Assembly (NCBI RefSeq): GCF_000971975.1 | Contig: NZ_LAQO01000006.1 | Location: 186,001-250,000 of the forward strand | DNA from: Paenibacillus algorifonticola | GTDB taxonomy: Bacteria; Bacillota; Bacilli; Paenibacillales; Paenibacillaceae | Length of the DNA: 64,000 nt | Direction of reading: 5' to 3' | In this document: piece by piece, positions 25,006 to 33,761 of the stretch | Position numbering within the stretch: position 1 is the stretch's first letter | How the letters are laid out: every line of letters begins with the position of its first letter | Program-made: the position numbers and the translations under genes | Notes under the pieces: model-generated | The model's database searches: none | The model's input: the letters and a program-made list of their open reading frames with translations, nothing else | What the model was told of the DNA's origin: nothing

Positions 25006-25758
25006 ATGTCCCGCAATTATTCCCGTTTTTCTTATCGTAGATCGGTTGTTCTTATTATGGTGGTGCTTGCTGTACTTGTGATGAGCTGGGAGATGCAAAA
25101 GGTGGATGCCGCTGTAGCTGGCAGCCATATTCCGGAGGAGTCGATCAGGCTCCGTATATTGGCTAATTCCGACGCCCCTGCCGATCAGGCAGTCAAACGC
25201 GTCGTTCGTGATGCTGTGGTAGAAGCGATGAACAGCTGGGTGACTGGACCGCAGACAATAGAGGAAGCGCGTGCAACAATGCGCACGCATATGGACGAAA
25301 TGGAGCTATTGGTTGGCAAAGTATTGAGCAGCCGGGGTTTTGATTATGCGTTCCACATTGAGCTTGGCCAGGTTCCGTTCCCTACTAAAATGTACGGAAG
25401 TGAAGTATATCCTGCTGGCAGCTACGAAGCGCTGCTGATTACGTTAGGCGAAGGCAAGGGGCAAAACTGGTGGTGCGTGCTGTTCCCGCCTCTGTGCTTC
25501 ATTGACGCAGCTTCCGGCGAAGCGGTAGCCGCTGATGTCGAGGTTGAGACATCAAAAGCAGCAAACAAGGAAGAATCGAAAGAAACTAAAGCTGATGTAG
25601 AAAAGGCTTCCGTACAAAAAGATAAAGCCAGCGAAGTTGTCCATGCCAAGCAGGAGCCTGCTAATAGCAAAGCGGAAGGCGAAGCGCCGGAAGCGAAGTT
25701 TTTTCTTTGGGAAATGCTGCAAAAGCTGATTGCTTGGGTGCAAAGCTTGTTCGCCTAG
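25006..25758 (+). CDS. spoIIR: Stage II sporulation protein R
   Basis: 250 aa from ATG 25006 (GGAG 7 nt upstream). A signal sequence (SVVLIMVVLAVLVMSWEM) leads to the conserved SpoIIR core: IPEESIRLRILANSDAPADQ, RVVRDAVVEAMN and a GQNWWCVLFPPLCFID block near residue 155. It is made in the forespore, exported to the intermembrane space, and activates SpoIIGA so that pro-sigma-E is processed in the mother cell. A Lys/Glu/Ala-rich extension and short hydrophobic tail (FFLWEMLQKLIAWVQSLFA) end the protein. The location between prmC and ywlC matches B. subtilis. Confidence 0.95.
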   Translation: MSRNYSRFSYRRSVVLIMVVLAVLVMSWEMQKVDAAVAGSHIPEESIRLRILANSDAPADQAVKRVVRDAVVEAMNSWVTGPQTIEEARATMRTHMDEMELLVGKVLSSRGFDYAFHIELGQVPFPTKMYGSEVYPAGSYEALLITLGEGKGQNWWCVLFPPLCFIDAASGEAVAADVEVETSKAANKEESKETKADVEKASVQKDKASEVVHAKQEPANSKAEGEAPEAKFFLWEMLQKLIAWVQSLFA

Positions 25759-25864
25759 GGCGTATATGCAAAAGTATGCAAGCCAGATCCAGATAGAATG
25801 TAGTATCGAACGTATTGTCTCTCTTACCGGGAATGCTGCCCGACATGAACGTGAGCTTATATAC

Positions 25865-26280
25865 CGAATGGCAGCTCCATACTCTTCGTTTCAGGGTTTT
25901 ACTCCCTGCACAAAGATAGACTTGGCGGACACAGCAGCCGCTATTTTAATAGAATTACGCGTAAAGGCATAGGTTGCGGACTCAGGAGCCGCTAATGCGC
26001 TGCCTTTAGCCATTCTGACGGGATAATGAGGACGATAGCGGATTTCCTGTCCGCTTATTGCCTAAAAATGAATCAAAAGCCAAAATAGCGGAATCTCAGT
26101 CCTCAAAAAAAGAAATGAGCGTCCCTAGCTCCCAAGCTTCCAAGCTGTGAGGTCTTAGCAACAATGGTCTCAGCTGCGTGGTCTCAGCAACAATCGCATG
26201 CTTCGGTTCTCAAGCCTTGTTTCGTCAGATGAGATTGGCCTTGAATAAGATCTGAGCAAGGAGTAGCAGGGCGACTCCGG
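25865..26280 (+). repeat. Dispersed intergenic repeat, family A, copy 2
   Basis: Aligns with copy 1 (15369-15763), same orientation, occupying most of the gap between spoIIR and ywlC. Shared blocks include TTGGCGGACACAG, GGAGCCGCTAATG, GGATTTCCTGTCCGCTTA, CAACAATGGTCT and TCGTCAGATGAG. The inner hairpin is TAAAGGCA (25962-25969) with TGCCTTTA (26001-26008); its arms differ from copy 1 but still pair. No coding capacity is conserved. Confidence 0.85.
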
Positions 26281-26450
26281 CTTGCATACACACCCTAGCA
26301 TACAGCAGCCAGTAGTCAGGATTGAGCCAGTGAGCATCCGCGGGCAGCGGTTATGCTGCTGGCTCCGTTTTTATCCAAGCGTATGGTATACTAACAGGAG
26401 TATACGGACTAGAAGGATGACTACAATAGAGCAAGGATTGAAGGATAGAG

Positions 26451-27524
26451 ATGACAACGACGAAGGTATGGCGCATGGCGGACGAGCACGCTGAGGAGTC
26501 CATTGCGGAAGCAGCGGAATTGCTCCGCCGTGGAGAGCTTGTTGCTTTCCCGACGGAGACGGTATATGGGCTTGGGGCAGATGCTCGCAGTTCGGAGGCA
26601 GTAGCGGGGATTTTTCAGGCGAAAGGCCGTCCCTCCGATAATCCGCTTATTGTTCACATCGCAAATATTTCGCAGCTCGACGAGCTGGTGCTGCCTTATT
26701 CGACGCTTGCAAAGCAGCTTATGGGGCAGCTGTGGCCTGGACCGCTCACGCTTGTGCTTCCCGTTCAACCGGGAGCGGTGTCACCGCTTGTGACGGCTGG
26801 CTTGTCCACTGTCGGCGTGAGGATGCCTTCCCACCCGGTAGCCCTGCGCCTCCTAGCAGCTGCTGGCTGTCCAGTTGCCGCGCCGAGCGCTAATCGCTCA
26901 GGCAGGCCAAGCCCAACGCTCGCCGAGCATGTGGCTGAAGACCTCAGCGGTCGTATCAGCGGCATTGTCGATGGCGGCGCTACAGGCATCGGCCTTGAAT
27001 CGACCGTCATTGAACTGACGGGCGAGCAGGCGCTTCGTATTTTGCGTCCAGGCGGCGTAACGGTGGAGCAGCTGCGCGAAGCGGCGCCGCAAGCGGAGAT
27101 CGATGCGCCTGCGGATGCTGCATCGGCAGCGGAGGAGCTGGCAGCCCCGCGTTCGCCAGGCATGAAATACACGCATTATGCGCCGAAGGGCGAGCTTAGC
27201 ATTGTGCAAGGAAGCTCAGCTGCCGAGCGTATAGCTTATATGCAGGAGCAGGTGGCACAAGCAGCAAACGCTGGGCTGAAAGCAGGCGTTCTCGTATTCG
27301 ATGAGCAGGCCGCTGCTATGCAGGGCGGCTCCGCTTTTGTGCTGACTTATGGGAGCGGACAGCAGCTGGAGCAGGCTGCCCATCGCCTATATGCAGCTTT
27401 GCGCCAGTTTGATGCTGAAGGCGTACAGCGGATTTGGGCAGAGGGCTGCGAGCCGGACGGTATTGGAGCTGCGCTTATGAATCGGCTGCTCAAGGCAGCC
27501 GGTCATCGCACTCATCAGGTATAG
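26451..27524 (+). CDS. ywlC: L-threonylcarbamoyladenylate synthase (Sua5/YwlC)
   Basis: 357 aa, the long two-domain Sua5 form. It makes threonylcarbamoyl-AMP from Thr, bicarbonate and ATP for the t6A37 modification of tRNAs reading ANN codons. The YrdC-like domain (about 12-205) shows AFPTETVYGLGADA, KGRPSDNPLIVHI and APSANRSGRPSPT. A linker with SPGMKYTHYAPKG leads to the Sua5 C-terminal domain (about 245-350). AAGG lies 6 nt before the ATG. An extended -10 (TGGTATACT, 26384-26392) is the likely promoter. Confidence 0.95.
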   Translation: MTTTKVWRMADEHAEESIAEAAELLRRGELVAFPTETVYGLGADARSSEAVAGIFQAKGRPSDNPLIVHIANISQLDELVLPYSTLAKQLMGQLWPGPLTLVLPVQPGAVSPLVTAGLSTVGVRMPSHPVALRLLAAAGCPVAAPSANRSGRPSPTLAEHVAEDLSGRISGIVDGGATGIGLESTVIELTGEQALRILRPGGVTVEQLREAAPQAEIDAPADAASAAEELAAPRSPGMKYTHYAPKGELSIVQGSSAAERIAYMQEQVAQAANAGLKAGVLVFDEQAAAMQGGSAFVLTYGSGQQLEQAAHRLYAALRQFDAEGVQRIWAEGCEPDGIGAALMNRLLKAAGHRTHQV

Positions 27525-27754
27525 GGCAAAACCAGCTTAAGCCAGCGGCCTATTTTTCACTAGAAAAGTTGAAGCTCGTGCCAGTCGTGCCGATTACGCG
27601 ATTATGCGTTTAAGCGGCTGCAGCTTTGCAGTTTGCAGCACGCCTTAGAAGGGTAAGAATATGTCTAGTACCCCTTAAACAAGCTATAGTATGTTTGTCC
27701 CCATTTCCGCATATGTTGGGGTATGAATGTTTGCGGACGTGGGGGGAGATCGTT

Positions 27755-28315
27755 TTGTGGGGTAGCCATATGCTTGGAGGGCAATTTGTTACACTGCTGA
27801 TTATGGCGGTTGCGCTTGGCATGGATGCTTTTTCGCTAGGAATCGGAATTGGTCTGCGCGGCATTCGCTGGAACCATATGATAAGATTAAGTACCATTAT
27901 CGGTATATTTCATATTATTATGCCGCTCGGGGGCATGTACGCTGGGGGATTCGTCAGCGGCTTGCTCGGTCATGTAGCGACTGCGGCTGCTGGTGTGCTG
28001 CTGGTGCTGCTCGGCGGGCATATGATTTATAGCTCCTTGCGGGGAGAAGATGCGCAAACCTTTGATCACCGCACGATTTGGGGAACGCTGCTGTTCGCGC
28101 TCGGCGTCAGTGCTGATTCCTTTTCCGTTGGCGTAACGCTCGGCATGTTTGCGGCCGATTTGCTATTGACGGTGCTGCTGTTTGGTTTTTTTGGCAGCAT
28201 GATGTCGATCATAGGGCTGCTGCTTGGACAAAGGGTCAGCCATAAGCTAGGCGGCTATGGCGAAGCGTGCGGCGGCGCGGTGCTGCTGGTGTTCGGTTTA
28301 TTGTTTATTTTCTGA
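27755..28315 (+). CDS. mntP: Manganese efflux pump MntP (YwlD)
   Basis: 186 aa from TTG 27755 (GGGGGGA 7 nt upstream); ATG 27770 is the alternative. Six membrane helices in two repeats, each with the family Asp motif: MAVALGMDAFSLGIG and ALGVSADSFSVGVTLG. Exports Mn(II). Its place between ywlC and ywlE matches B. subtilis. I looked for a yybP-ykoY manganese riboswitch in the 230-bp leader 27525-27754 and could not recognise one; the leader has two modest hairpins (AAGGG/CCCTT near 27650-27686 and CCCCAT/ATGTTGGGG near 27699-27721). Confidence 0.93.
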   Translation: MWGSHMLGGQFVTLLIMAVALGMDAFSLGIGIGLRGIRWNHMIRLSTIIGIFHIIMPLGGMYAGGFVSGLLGHVATAAAGVLLVLLGGHMIYSSLRGEDAQTFDHRTIWGTLLFALGVSADSFSVGVTLGMFAADLLLTVLLFGFFGSMMSIIGLLLGQRVSHKLGGYGEACGGAVLLVFGLLFIF

Positions 28316-28340
28316 GTGCACATAGAAAGGGGTATGTGGC

Positions 28341-28919
28341 GTGAAACGCATTTTGTTCATTTGTACGGGAAATACCTGTCGTTCTCCAATGGCGGAGGCG
28401 ATGCTGAAAAATATGGCGGTCCAGCAAGGCGTAGCGGCCCAAGTGCGTTCGGCAGGCATTTCGACGATTGACGGGTTGGCCGTTTCCGGCCATGCGACAG
28501 AGGTGCTGCGCGATTATGGCATTGAGCATCAGAGCTCTTCGTGCGCGCTGACTGGGGAAGCGGTGAAATGGGCCGACCTCGTACTGACAATGACAGCCAG
28601 CCACAAAAGAGGACTGCTCCAATGGTTTCCGGAAGCCGTCGACAAAGCGCATACGCTCAAAGAATATGTCAATCAGGATACGGGCGTATTGGCAGACATC
28701 AAGGAGCTTGAGCGGCTTTATACGGAGCTGCACATGAAGCAGACGCTGGGACAGCAGTTGACCGATGGCGAACGCAATCGTTTGCTGGAGCTGGAGCGCC
28801 GTATACCAAGCTTTGATATAATAGACCCGTTTGGCGGAACCCTCGGGAATTACAAAAGCTGCGCCGAGGAAATTCACAGCTGCTTGCAGCTGCTGCTCGT
28901 GCGGCTAAAGCAGGAATAG
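28341..28919 (+). CDS. ywlE: Low-molecular-weight protein arginine phosphatase YwlE
   Basis: 192 aa from GTG 28341. The phosphatase loop CTGNTCRS (Cys8 nucleophile, Arg14) opens the protein; Thr in this loop is the residue associated with phosphoarginine rather than phosphotyrosine specificity. The general-acid Asp is in IDPFGG near residue 163. It counteracts the McsB arginine kinase. It is about 40 residues longer than B. subtilis YwlE owing to a charged helical insertion (about 118-158, LKELERLYTELHMKQ-like) just before the acid loop. Confidence 0.92.
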   Translation: MKRILFICTGNTCRSPMAEAMLKNMAVQQGVAAQVRSAGISTIDGLAVSGHATEVLRDYGIEHQSSSCALTGEAVKWADLVLTMTASHKRGLLQWFPEAVDKAHTLKEYVNQDTGVLADIKELERLYTELHMKQTLGQQLTDGERNRLLELERRIPSFDIIDPFGGTLGNYKSCAEEIHSCLQLLLVRLKQE

Positions 28920-28972
28920 GTGGATGGCTGCGGCAAGCAAAAGTGGAAGCGCGAATTTAGGCGCGGGAACGA

Positions 28973-29001
28973 TTGATTTTTCACAAAAATTCGGCTATGA
29001 T
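28973..29001 (+). promoter_or_regulatory. Promoter of the riboswitch-controlled rpiB operon
   Basis: TTGATT (28973-28978), 17-bp spacer, TATGAT (28996-29001). It starts transcription around 29008, just before the riboswitch. Confidence 0.72.
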
Positions 29002-29018
29002 GGGTACAGATATACGGT

Positions 29019-29131
29019 TTCCGATGTGACTGGCGACGGAAGTGGGTAACCACGGTGGAGCATCGGAACATACGGCCGGTCGCCTGGGCAAAGAGCAGCA
29101 TGCTGAAGAGCATGTCATGCTCTTTTTTCGT
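29019..29131 (+). ncRNA. ZTP (pfl) riboswitch with intrinsic terminator
   Basis: P1 arms TTCCGATG (29019-29026) and CATCGGAA (29061-29068) enclose GTGACTGGCG and the GTGGG-TAACCAC hairpin. The downstream pseudoknot/ligand segment GGTCGCCTGGGCA (29078-29090) is the most conserved part of ZTP riboswitches. A terminator (AAGAGCATG 29106-29114 with CATGCTCTT 29116-29124, then T-rich) forms the expression platform. Binding of ZTP/ZMP, signals of low 10-formyl-tetrahydrofolate, should prevent termination and turn on rpiB, ywlG and glyA, the last being a standard ZTP-regulon gene. A possible extra -10 (TATAAT 29151-29156) lies beyond it. Confidence 0.93.
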
Positions 29132-29209
29132 CTTTTAGGACAAATTTAGGTATAATAAAGTCGTATTCGTGCAAGTGCAGCATCGTCATACTTTGGAGGA
29201 GGTTTATAC

Positions 29210-29662
29210 GTGAAAATTGCCATTGGCGCCGATCATGCCGGCTACCGGCTGAAGGACGAAATTGTACCATTTCTGCTATCGCTTGGACATGTTATTGAAG
29301 ATTTCGGTTGTGACTGCAACCAATCGGTCGATTACCCGGATTATGCACTGCCTGTAGCAGAAAAGGTGGCAAACGGGGAAGTGGATCGCGGTATTCTCAT
29401 TTGTGGAACAGGCATTGGCATGTCGATTGCCGCTAATAAGGTTAAAGGCATCCGCTGCGCGCTGGTGCACGATTTATTTTCCGCCAAAGCGACGCGCGAG
29501 CATAATGATACGAATGTAATTGCACTGGGTGAGCGGGTCATTGGCCCAGGCGTTGCACAGGAAATTCTTCGCATTTGGCTGGACACGCCATTCTCCGGTG
29601 GCGAACGTCATGCGGGACGCATTCATAAAGTAGGCCAAATCGAGCAAAAATATAACGCTTAA
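29210..29662 (+). CDS. rpiB: Ribose-5-phosphate isomerase B
   Basis: 150 aa. Interconverts ribose-5-phosphate and ribulose-5-phosphate in the pentose phosphate pathway, feeding PRPP and purine synthesis. RpiB/LacAB landmarks: IGADHAGYRLKDEI (1-16), VDYPDYA, the catalytic Cys in GILICGTGIGMSIAANK (about 62-78) and NDTNVIALGERVIG. GGAGG precedes the start. First gene after the ZTP riboswitch, so its output is probably tied to one-carbon/purine status. Confidence 0.96.
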   Translation: MKIAIGADHAGYRLKDEIVPFLLSLGHVIEDFGCDCNQSVDYPDYALPVAEKVANGEVDRGILICGTGIGMSIAANKVKGIRCALVHDLFSAKATREHNDTNVIALGERVIGPGVAQEILRIWLDTPFSGGERHAGRIHKVGQIEQKYNA

Positions 29663-29733
29663 GCTAAACGAGCATGGACGAAGGCTTTGTTCCATACCTT
29701 TATTGATACGGTTAGACAAGGAGGCCGCCTGCT

Positions 29734-30357
29734 ATGGGAGCAAACGAGGAAACAATAGCGATAGCAAGTGCAGTAGAGACGATCGTTCGCGAGCTTGCGG
29801 CAGCGGGCAGCCTGCGGGTTGGACAGCTTCTCGTCATCGGCACGAGCACGAGCGAGGTGCTGGGCCGGCGCATTGGGACGTCGGGAACGCTTGAAGCTGC
29901 TGCGGAAATTTTCGCTGGGGTTGAGGCCGTGCGCCGCGATATAGGTTTTTATCCCGTGTATCAATGCTGTGAGCACTTGAACCGTGCGCTCGTTATCGAG
30001 CGTGAAGCGGCTGAACGCTACGGGCTTGAGCAGGTCGCGGCGATTCCTGTTCCGAAGGCAGGCGGCTCCATGGCGGCTTACGCGTATCGGCACATCAGCG
30101 ATGCCTGTCTCGTCGAGACGGTAGCCGCGCATGCTGGAATAGATATCGGAGACACCTTCATCGGTATGCATTTGCGCAGAGTGGCGGTTCCGGTGCGGCC
30201 TTCTATTCGCAGCATTGGCGAGGCGCACGTCACGATGGCGGTTACGCGGCCAAAGCTTATTGGCGGTGTACGTGCGGTGTATGAGCTGGATGGGGTGGCA
30301 GACAGCCGTGATGCTGTTGTCTTGACCCCTGAACAATCAGCCGGTACTTGCGATTAA
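29734..30357 (+). CDS. ywlG: TIGR01440/UPF0340 family protein YwlG
   Basis: 207 aa. The family is widely kept between rpiB and glyA in Bacilli but lacks an assigned reaction. Recognisable segments are LLVIGTSTSEVLGRRIG (near residue 30), YPVYQCCEHLNRALVIE and PKAGGSMAAYAY. AAGGAGG lies ahead of the ATG. Its position in a ZTP-controlled operon suggests a link to nucleotide or one-carbon metabolism, by context only. Confidence 0.9.
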   Translation: MGANEETIAIASAVETIVRELAAAGSLRVGQLLVIGTSTSEVLGRRIGTSGTLEAAAEIFAGVEAVRRDIGFYPVYQCCEHLNRALVIEREAAERYGLEQVAAIPVPKAGGSMAAYAYRHISDACLVETVAAHAGIDIGDTFIGMHLRRVAVPVRPSIRSIGEAHVTMAVTRPKLIGGVRAVYELDGVADSRDAVVLTPEQSAGTCD

Positions 30358-30419
30358 TTGTAAGTATTCCATAAGATTTTATTATTGGCGGAGGAGCATG
30401 CAGCCCGTAGAACATGTAT

Positions 30420-30438
30420 CTGAAGAGCATATCATGCT
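30420..30438 (+). other. Echo of the ZTP terminator sequence before glyA
   Basis: Nineteen bases match 29103-29121, the descending part of the ZTP riboswitch terminator, with one mismatch. It can form GAGCAT-ATC-ATGCTT-like pairing but has no T-run. It is either a decayed duplicate of the expression platform or coincidence. Nothing else is seen in 30358-30486. Confidence 0.4.
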
Positions 30439-30486
30439 TAATCCTTATCTATATAACAAGCACACACTACTAAGGAGGCAATTATA

Positions 30487-31734
30487 ATGGAAAATCTACG
30501 TAAACAAGATCCGGAAGTTTTGAAAGCAATGGGACTGGAATTGCAGCGTCAACGCGATAACATCGAGCTAATCGCATCGGAAAATATCGTAAGCGAAGCC
30601 GTACTGGAAGCATTGGGTTCTGCTTTGACGAACAAATATGCAGAAGGCTACCCGGGCAAACGTTTCTACGGCGGCTGTGAGCATGTGGACATCGTGGAAG
30701 ATATCGCACGCGATCGTGCCAAAGAACTGTTTGGCGCAGACCATGCCAACGTACAACCGCATTCCGGCGCACAAGCGAATATGGCTGTTTATTTGGCGGC
30801 GCTTAAGCCTGGCGACACGGTACTGGGCATGAATTTGGCTCATGGCGGCCACTTGACGCACGGCAGCCCGGTTAACGCTTCCGGCTTGCTTTACAACTTT
30901 GTAGCATACGGCGTAAATGAAGATTCCTTCACGATTGATTATGAAGAGGTCCGCAAAGCGGCATTCAAGCACCGCCCTCGCATGATCGTAGCTGGCGCAT
31001 CTGCATATCCGCGAATTATTGATTTCGAAAAAATGGCTAAAATCGCAAACGATGTAGGCGCGCTATTTTTTGTAGATATGGCTCATATTGCAGGTCTTGT
31101 AGCAGCTGGACTTCACCCGAACCCAGTGCCGCATGCACATTTCGTTACAACGACAACGCACAAAACGCTTCGCGGTCCTCGCGGCGGCATGATCTTGTGC
31201 CGTAAAGAGTGGGCAGCTGCGATCGACAAAGCAGTATTCCCAGGTACACAAGGCGGCCCTCTGATGCATGTTATTGCAGCTAAAGCGGTAGCGCTCGGCG
31301 AAGCTCTTCAGCCATCCTTCAAAACGTATGCGCAAAACGTTGTGAAAAATGCGGCTGTTCTTTCCGATACACTCGTTGCAGCAGGCATTAACATCGTATC
31401 CGGCGGCACAGACAACCACCTGATGCTGATCGACACGCGTTCCCTGAACATTACAGGCAAAGAAGCTGAGCACGTGCTGGATTCAATCGGTATTACAGCT
31501 AACAAAAATGCGATTCCTTTCGATCCAACTAGCCCGTTCATCACTAGCGGCATCCGTCTTGGAACGCCAGCTGCCACTTCGCGCGGCATGGATGAGAAAG
31601 CGATGAAAGTGATCGGCGAAGTGATCGCTGTTACGCTGAAAAATCCGAAGGATGAGGCAACGCTTGAAAAATCCCGCCAAATCGTTCGCGATCTGACAGC
31701 GCAATACCCGCTTTATCCAGAGCTGAAATACTAA
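30487..31734 (+). CDS. glyA: Serine hydroxymethyltransferase
   Basis: 415 aa, typical length. PLP enzyme converting serine and tetrahydrofolate to glycine and 5,10-methylene-tetrahydrofolate. [10 protein letters not shown] near the N-terminus, [18 protein letters not shown] for the substrate site and [15 protein letters not shown] with the PLP Lys (about residue 226) are clear. CTAAGGAGG precedes the ATG. Last gene of the ZTP riboswitch operon, with a strong terminator behind it. Confidence 0.97.
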   Translation: MENLRKQDPEVLKAMGLELQRQRDNIELIASENIVSEAVLEALGSALTNKYAEGYPGKRFYGGCEHVDIVEDIARDRAKELFGADHANVQPHSGAQANMAVYLAALKPGDTVLGMNLAHGGHLTHGSPVNASGLLYNFVAYGVNEDSFTIDYEEVRKAAFKHRPRMIVAGASAYPRIIDFEKMAKIANDVGALFFVDMAHIAGLVAAGLHPNPVPHAHFVTTTTHKTLRGPRGGMILCRKEWAAAIDKAVFPGTQGGPLMHVIAAKAVALGEALQPSFKTYAQNVVKNAAVLSDTLVAAGINIVSGGTDNHLMLIDTRSLNITGKEAEHVLDSIGITANKNAIPFDPTSPFITSGIRLGTPAATSRGMDEKAMKVIGEVIAVTLKNPKDEATLEKSRQIVRDLTAQYPLYPELKY

Positions 31735-31747
31735 TATTTTGTTATTG

Positions 31748-31801
31748 AAAAATGCCGCATGGGGGCTTTTGCCTCTGTGCGGCATTTTTTTCGCTATTTC
31801 G
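31748..31801 (+). terminator. Rho-independent terminator of glyA
   Basis: AAAATGCCGCA (from 31749) pairs with TGCGGCATTTT (from 31788), followed by a T-run. Confidence 0.9.
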
Positions 31802-31878
31802 CTGATTTTACATATACAGGAAGCTCTATCGGCATGCTACAATAGGTTCAAGTCAAACCAAGCGTGGAAGGAGAACAA

Positions 31879-32970
31879 ATGGAAAAAACGATTCCAGCTA
31901 TACTAATTATTGTATTGTTTATGTTCATTGTGATCATGCTGATTAACAAATCCAATCGTTCAAAAATGGGAAAAAGCAAACGCGCGCCGGGCTATTCGCC
32001 AGGCTCCCGCAGTCTTTCACTGACGGCATGGCCGTCTGAGGAGCCGCCGAGCGCGCTTGGCGTGCCTTATCGACATCCCGCCCGTCCTGCCGCCGAGCGT
32101 CTGGAGGCTGCCCTTACGAATGATTTTGAAAGCCGGATCAAGGATCGCGTACTTAAGCAGCTGCCGAGCTTGTCCGATAAGGAATGGAAATGGACCTTTT
32201 TCGAGCTGAAACGATTTTTCCTGATGTGCGGGCTGCTTCGTGGGGTTCCGATGTACAGCGGCCGGGCAGATCTCATCTGGCATGAAATGCTGATGTTTAC
32301 GCGGGAGTATGAGCAGTTCTGCAACGCGTTTTGCGGCGGTCTTATTCATCATGCTCCGCATAGTGCGGATGAGCGTCTGCAGCCAGATGACCGTTCTTGG
32401 TTCGACTGGGTGTACGGCGAGCTGTTTCAGCAGACGCCGGCAAGCGGAAGGGTTTGGGGCGCTTTTTTCAAGACGCCGCTGCCCCGCGCCCGGGCGGATG
32501 AGCTGCTGCAGCAGTCCGAGCAGGCGTTAAAGGAAAAATGGTTTAATGTGAAAGCGGCGGATGCTTATTCCGATATGGAAGAGGCGATGGATTATCTGCT
32601 ATGGCGCTTGAAATCGCAGCTGAATAACAACGATGAGCAGGTGGCTCCCTACCCGGCAAGCGCCTCTTCCTCATGGAAGGGCGGTTATGATCCCGTCATT
32701 GGAGCGACAGGTATGCTATCCGGTATGCTGATTTTCTATTCGCTATCCGCCTCTACGCCTGACGTCTTTGCAGAGCAGATGAACGCTGCGCAGACGAAAG
32801 CGCAGCGGGAAGCGAACGGTAGCGGCTCCTCTACATATGGCTGCGACGGAGGAAGCTTCTCGAATGACCGCCACGAGCCCAGCGGGAGCCACGACAGTGG
32901 AGATTCCTCCAGCTCCTGCGGCAGCGGAGATAGTGGTGGTGGAGGCTGTGGCGGCGGCTGCAGCAGCTAA
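31879..32970 (+). CDS. Membrane-anchored protein with WH-HH signature and Gly/Ser/Cys-rich tail
   Basis: 363 aa from ATG 31879 (AAGGAG 6 nt upstream; a GTG at 31864 is less likely). One N-terminal membrane helix (IPAILIIVLFMFIVIMLI), then a soluble domain whose centre reads DLIWHEMLMFTREYEQFC and GLIHHAPHS. This resembles the WH.. ML.T..Y..FC ... HH.P signature of glycine-rich-domain (GRDP/DUF1399-like) proteins. A second hydrophobic segment (IGATGMLSGMLIFYSLS) lies near residue 283. The tail (about 320-363) is Gly/Ser with several cysteines. Function unknown. Confidence 0.78.
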   Translation: MEKTIPAILIIVLFMFIVIMLINKSNRSKMGKSKRAPGYSPGSRSLSLTAWPSEEPPSALGVPYRHPARPAAERLEAALTNDFESRIKDRVLKQLPSLSDKEWKWTFFELKRFFLMCGLLRGVPMYSGRADLIWHEMLMFTREYEQFCNAFCGGLIHHAPHSADERLQPDDRSWFDWVYGELFQQTPASGRVWGAFFKTPLPRARADELLQQSEQALKEKWFNVKAADAYSDMEEAMDYLLWRLKSQLNNNDEQVAPYPASASSSWKGGYDPVIGATGMLSGMLIFYSLSASTPDVFAEQMNAAQTKAQREANGSGSSTYGCDGGSFSNDRHEPSGSHDSGDSSSSCGSGDSGGGGCGGGCSS

Positions 32971-33092
32971 AATCGGTCGATTTTTCAAAGTGAAAAATCA
33001 CAGGATGCATCAGACCTTTTACAATGCTATAATATACGGGATTGTGTCTACTGATACAGAAATACGTAATTACACGGGAGGAATCACGCTCC

Positions 33093-33722
33093 ATGAGCAA
33101 ACTGGTCATCTGCGACCATCCGTTAATCCAGCATAAGCTGACCTTTATTCGGAATAAAGATACGAATACGAAAGATTTTCGGGAACTGGTTGACGAAGTA
33201 GCAACATTAATGGCATATGAAATTACAAGGGACATCCCGCTTGAAACGATTACCGTACAGACGCCGGTTGCTGAGACGCCATCGAAGGTTGTATCGGGAC
33301 GTATGCTGGGCCTCGTTCCGATTTTGCGCGCCGGCCTTGGCATGGTAGAGGGTATTTTGAAGCTTATTCCTGCTGCAAAGGTTGGTCATATCGGCTTGTT
33401 CCGCGATCATGAAACGCTACAGCCAACGGAATATTATATCAACCTGCCGACGGATGCTCCGAATCGCCTGCTCGTTGTTGTAGATCCGATGCTGGCAACT
33501 GGCGGCTCCGCAATCGCGGCTATTACTGCGCTCAAAAAACGCGACTGCGAGCATATTAAACTGATGTGTCTAATTGCTGCACCTGAAGGCGTTAAAGCGG
33601 TTCAGGAAGCACACCCAGACATCGATATTTATATTGCTGCGCTGGATGAGTGTCTGAACGAGAAGGGCTATATTGTTCCAGGTCTTGGCGACGCGGGCGA
33701 CCGCATGTTCGGCACTAATTAG
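33093..33722 (+). CDS. upp: Uracil phosphoribosyltransferase
   Basis: 209 aa from ATG 33093 (GGGAGG upstream). Salvages uracil to UMP with PRPP. The PRPP-binding loop [12 protein letters not shown] (about residues 128-139) and C-terminal [12 protein letters not shown] uracil-binding segment are intact. An extended -10 box TGCTATAAT (33025-33033) lies upstream. Follows glyA and precedes the atp genes, as in B. subtilis. Confidence 0.97.
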   Translation: MSKLVICDHPLIQHKLTFIRNKDTNTKDFRELVDEVATLMAYEITRDIPLETITVQTPVAETPSKVVSGRMLGLVPILRAGLGMVEGILKLIPAAKVGHIGLFRDHETLQPTEYYINLPTDAPNRLLVVVDPMLATGGSAIAAITALKKRDCEHIKLMCLIAAPEGVKAVQEAHPDIDIYIAALDECLNEKGYIVPGLGDAGDRMFGTN

Positions 33723-33761
33723 CGCCTGCCTGGCGCAAGCAGATTATAGGAGTGAATTGTT

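Noticed and set aside
27525..27754. Possible manganese (yybP-ykoY) riboswitch before mntP
   Set aside because: mntP is often controlled that way, but I could not find the conserved yybP-ykoY loops; only modest hairpins are present.
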